From the NCBI RefSeq assembly GCF_017744675.1, contig NZ_JAGIAV010000006.1, positions 310,001 to 374,000 on the forward strand: a stretch of 64,000 nucleotides of DNA. Direction: 5' to 3'. Positions 63,873 through 64,000 of this stretch are shown here, one piece after another (position 1 is the first letter of the stretch; each line of letters begins with the position of its first letter). Made by a program: the position numbers and the translations under genes. Under the pieces are notes generated by a model that was not told the DNA's origin, did no database searches, and saw only the letters and a list, made by a program, of their open reading frames with translations. The stretch comes from Flavobacterium sp. (GTDB lineage Bacteria > Bacteroidota > Bacteroidia > Flavobacteriales > Flavobacteriaceae).

Positions 63873-64000
63873 GCTCAAAGAATAAACACAATCTTGTCAT
63901 CCCGAGGAACGAGGGATCTTCACAAGAAACTCTACATAGTTTGTCATTTCGACCGAAGGGAGAAATCACACAAGAATTTCCGTTCAGAAATTCACCAACC

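Larger units (their letters stand above)
63671..64000. other. Downstream intergenic region made of repeat units
   Basis: No gene is seen in these 330 bp. They contain two family D hairpins (63676-63708 and 63840-63872), a GC-rich element (63739-63823), and two family C/F-type left arms in direct orientation at 63896 (GTCATCCCGAGGAACGAGGG) and 63943 (GTCATTTCGACCGAAGGGAG). Their right arms, if any, lie beyond the window. The locus may end here or continue. Confidence 0.7.

Overview
The window is a 64 kb stretch of an AT-rich Bacteroidota genome, most likely Flavobacterium or a close relative. The basis is a SusC/SusD pair, starts without Shine-Dalgarno sequences, many Bacteroidota glycan-degradation families, and dense intergenic inverted repeats of a kind familiar from Flavobacterium. 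The genus is inferred. All 32 genes I accept lie on the + strand, and nearly all encode exported proteins with a signal peptide or lipobox.

It is the interior of a very large pectin-degradation locus, truncated at the left edge inside a GH78 alpha-L-rhamnosidase. Left block (1-20431): GH78 (partial), two GH43-like propellers, GH2, GH106, an SGNH acetylesterase, a DUF5703 protein, a PL1 pectate lyase and GH127. Then a three-gene AT-rich block (20625-25237) that is not saccharolytic: an O-antigen ligase/polymerase-like membrane protein, an unknown lipoprotein and a secreted transglutaminase-like protein. A CE8 pectin methylesterase (25288-26274) and a terminator-like hairpin follow. A leader of about 700 bp precedes the only SusC/SusD pair (26999-32383). 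Right block (32491-63670): PL1, DUF3826, PL1, a DUF6298-type two-domain protein, GH140, GH28, GH43, a large beta-propeller, GH78, an STN-fused esterase, GH95, an MGH1-like (alpha/alpha)6 protein, GH78, a sialidase-like lipoprotein, an exported sugar-isomerase-like protein and an alpha-uronidase-like protein.

Inferred division of labour: CE8 and the two acetylesterase-like proteins remove methyl and acetyl groups; PL1 and GH28 cut the galacturonan backbone; SusC/SusD import the oligosaccharides. GH78 (x3) and GH106 remove rhamnose; GH2, GH43, GH127, GH95 and GH140 remove galactose, arabinose, L-fucose/L-galactose-type sugars and apiose; the GH67-like protein may release a uronic acid. GH140 with GH127, GH95 and GH106 points to rhamnogalacturonan II or another apiose-bearing pectin as one substrate, with RG-I also likely. 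No regulator (HTCS, AraC, ECF sigma) is present in the window.

The intergenic regions are filled with at least seven families of inverted repeats, called A to G here. Their right arm typically ends about 10-40 bp before the next start codon. They are the most unusual structural feature of the window. Other notable points are a domain shared by two otherwise unrelated enzymes (N-terminal in one, C-terminal in the other), an STN-esterase fusion, a beta-helix plus barrel protein, and the embedded three-gene block. I found no tRNA, rRNA, CRISPR array, transposase or minus-strand gene.
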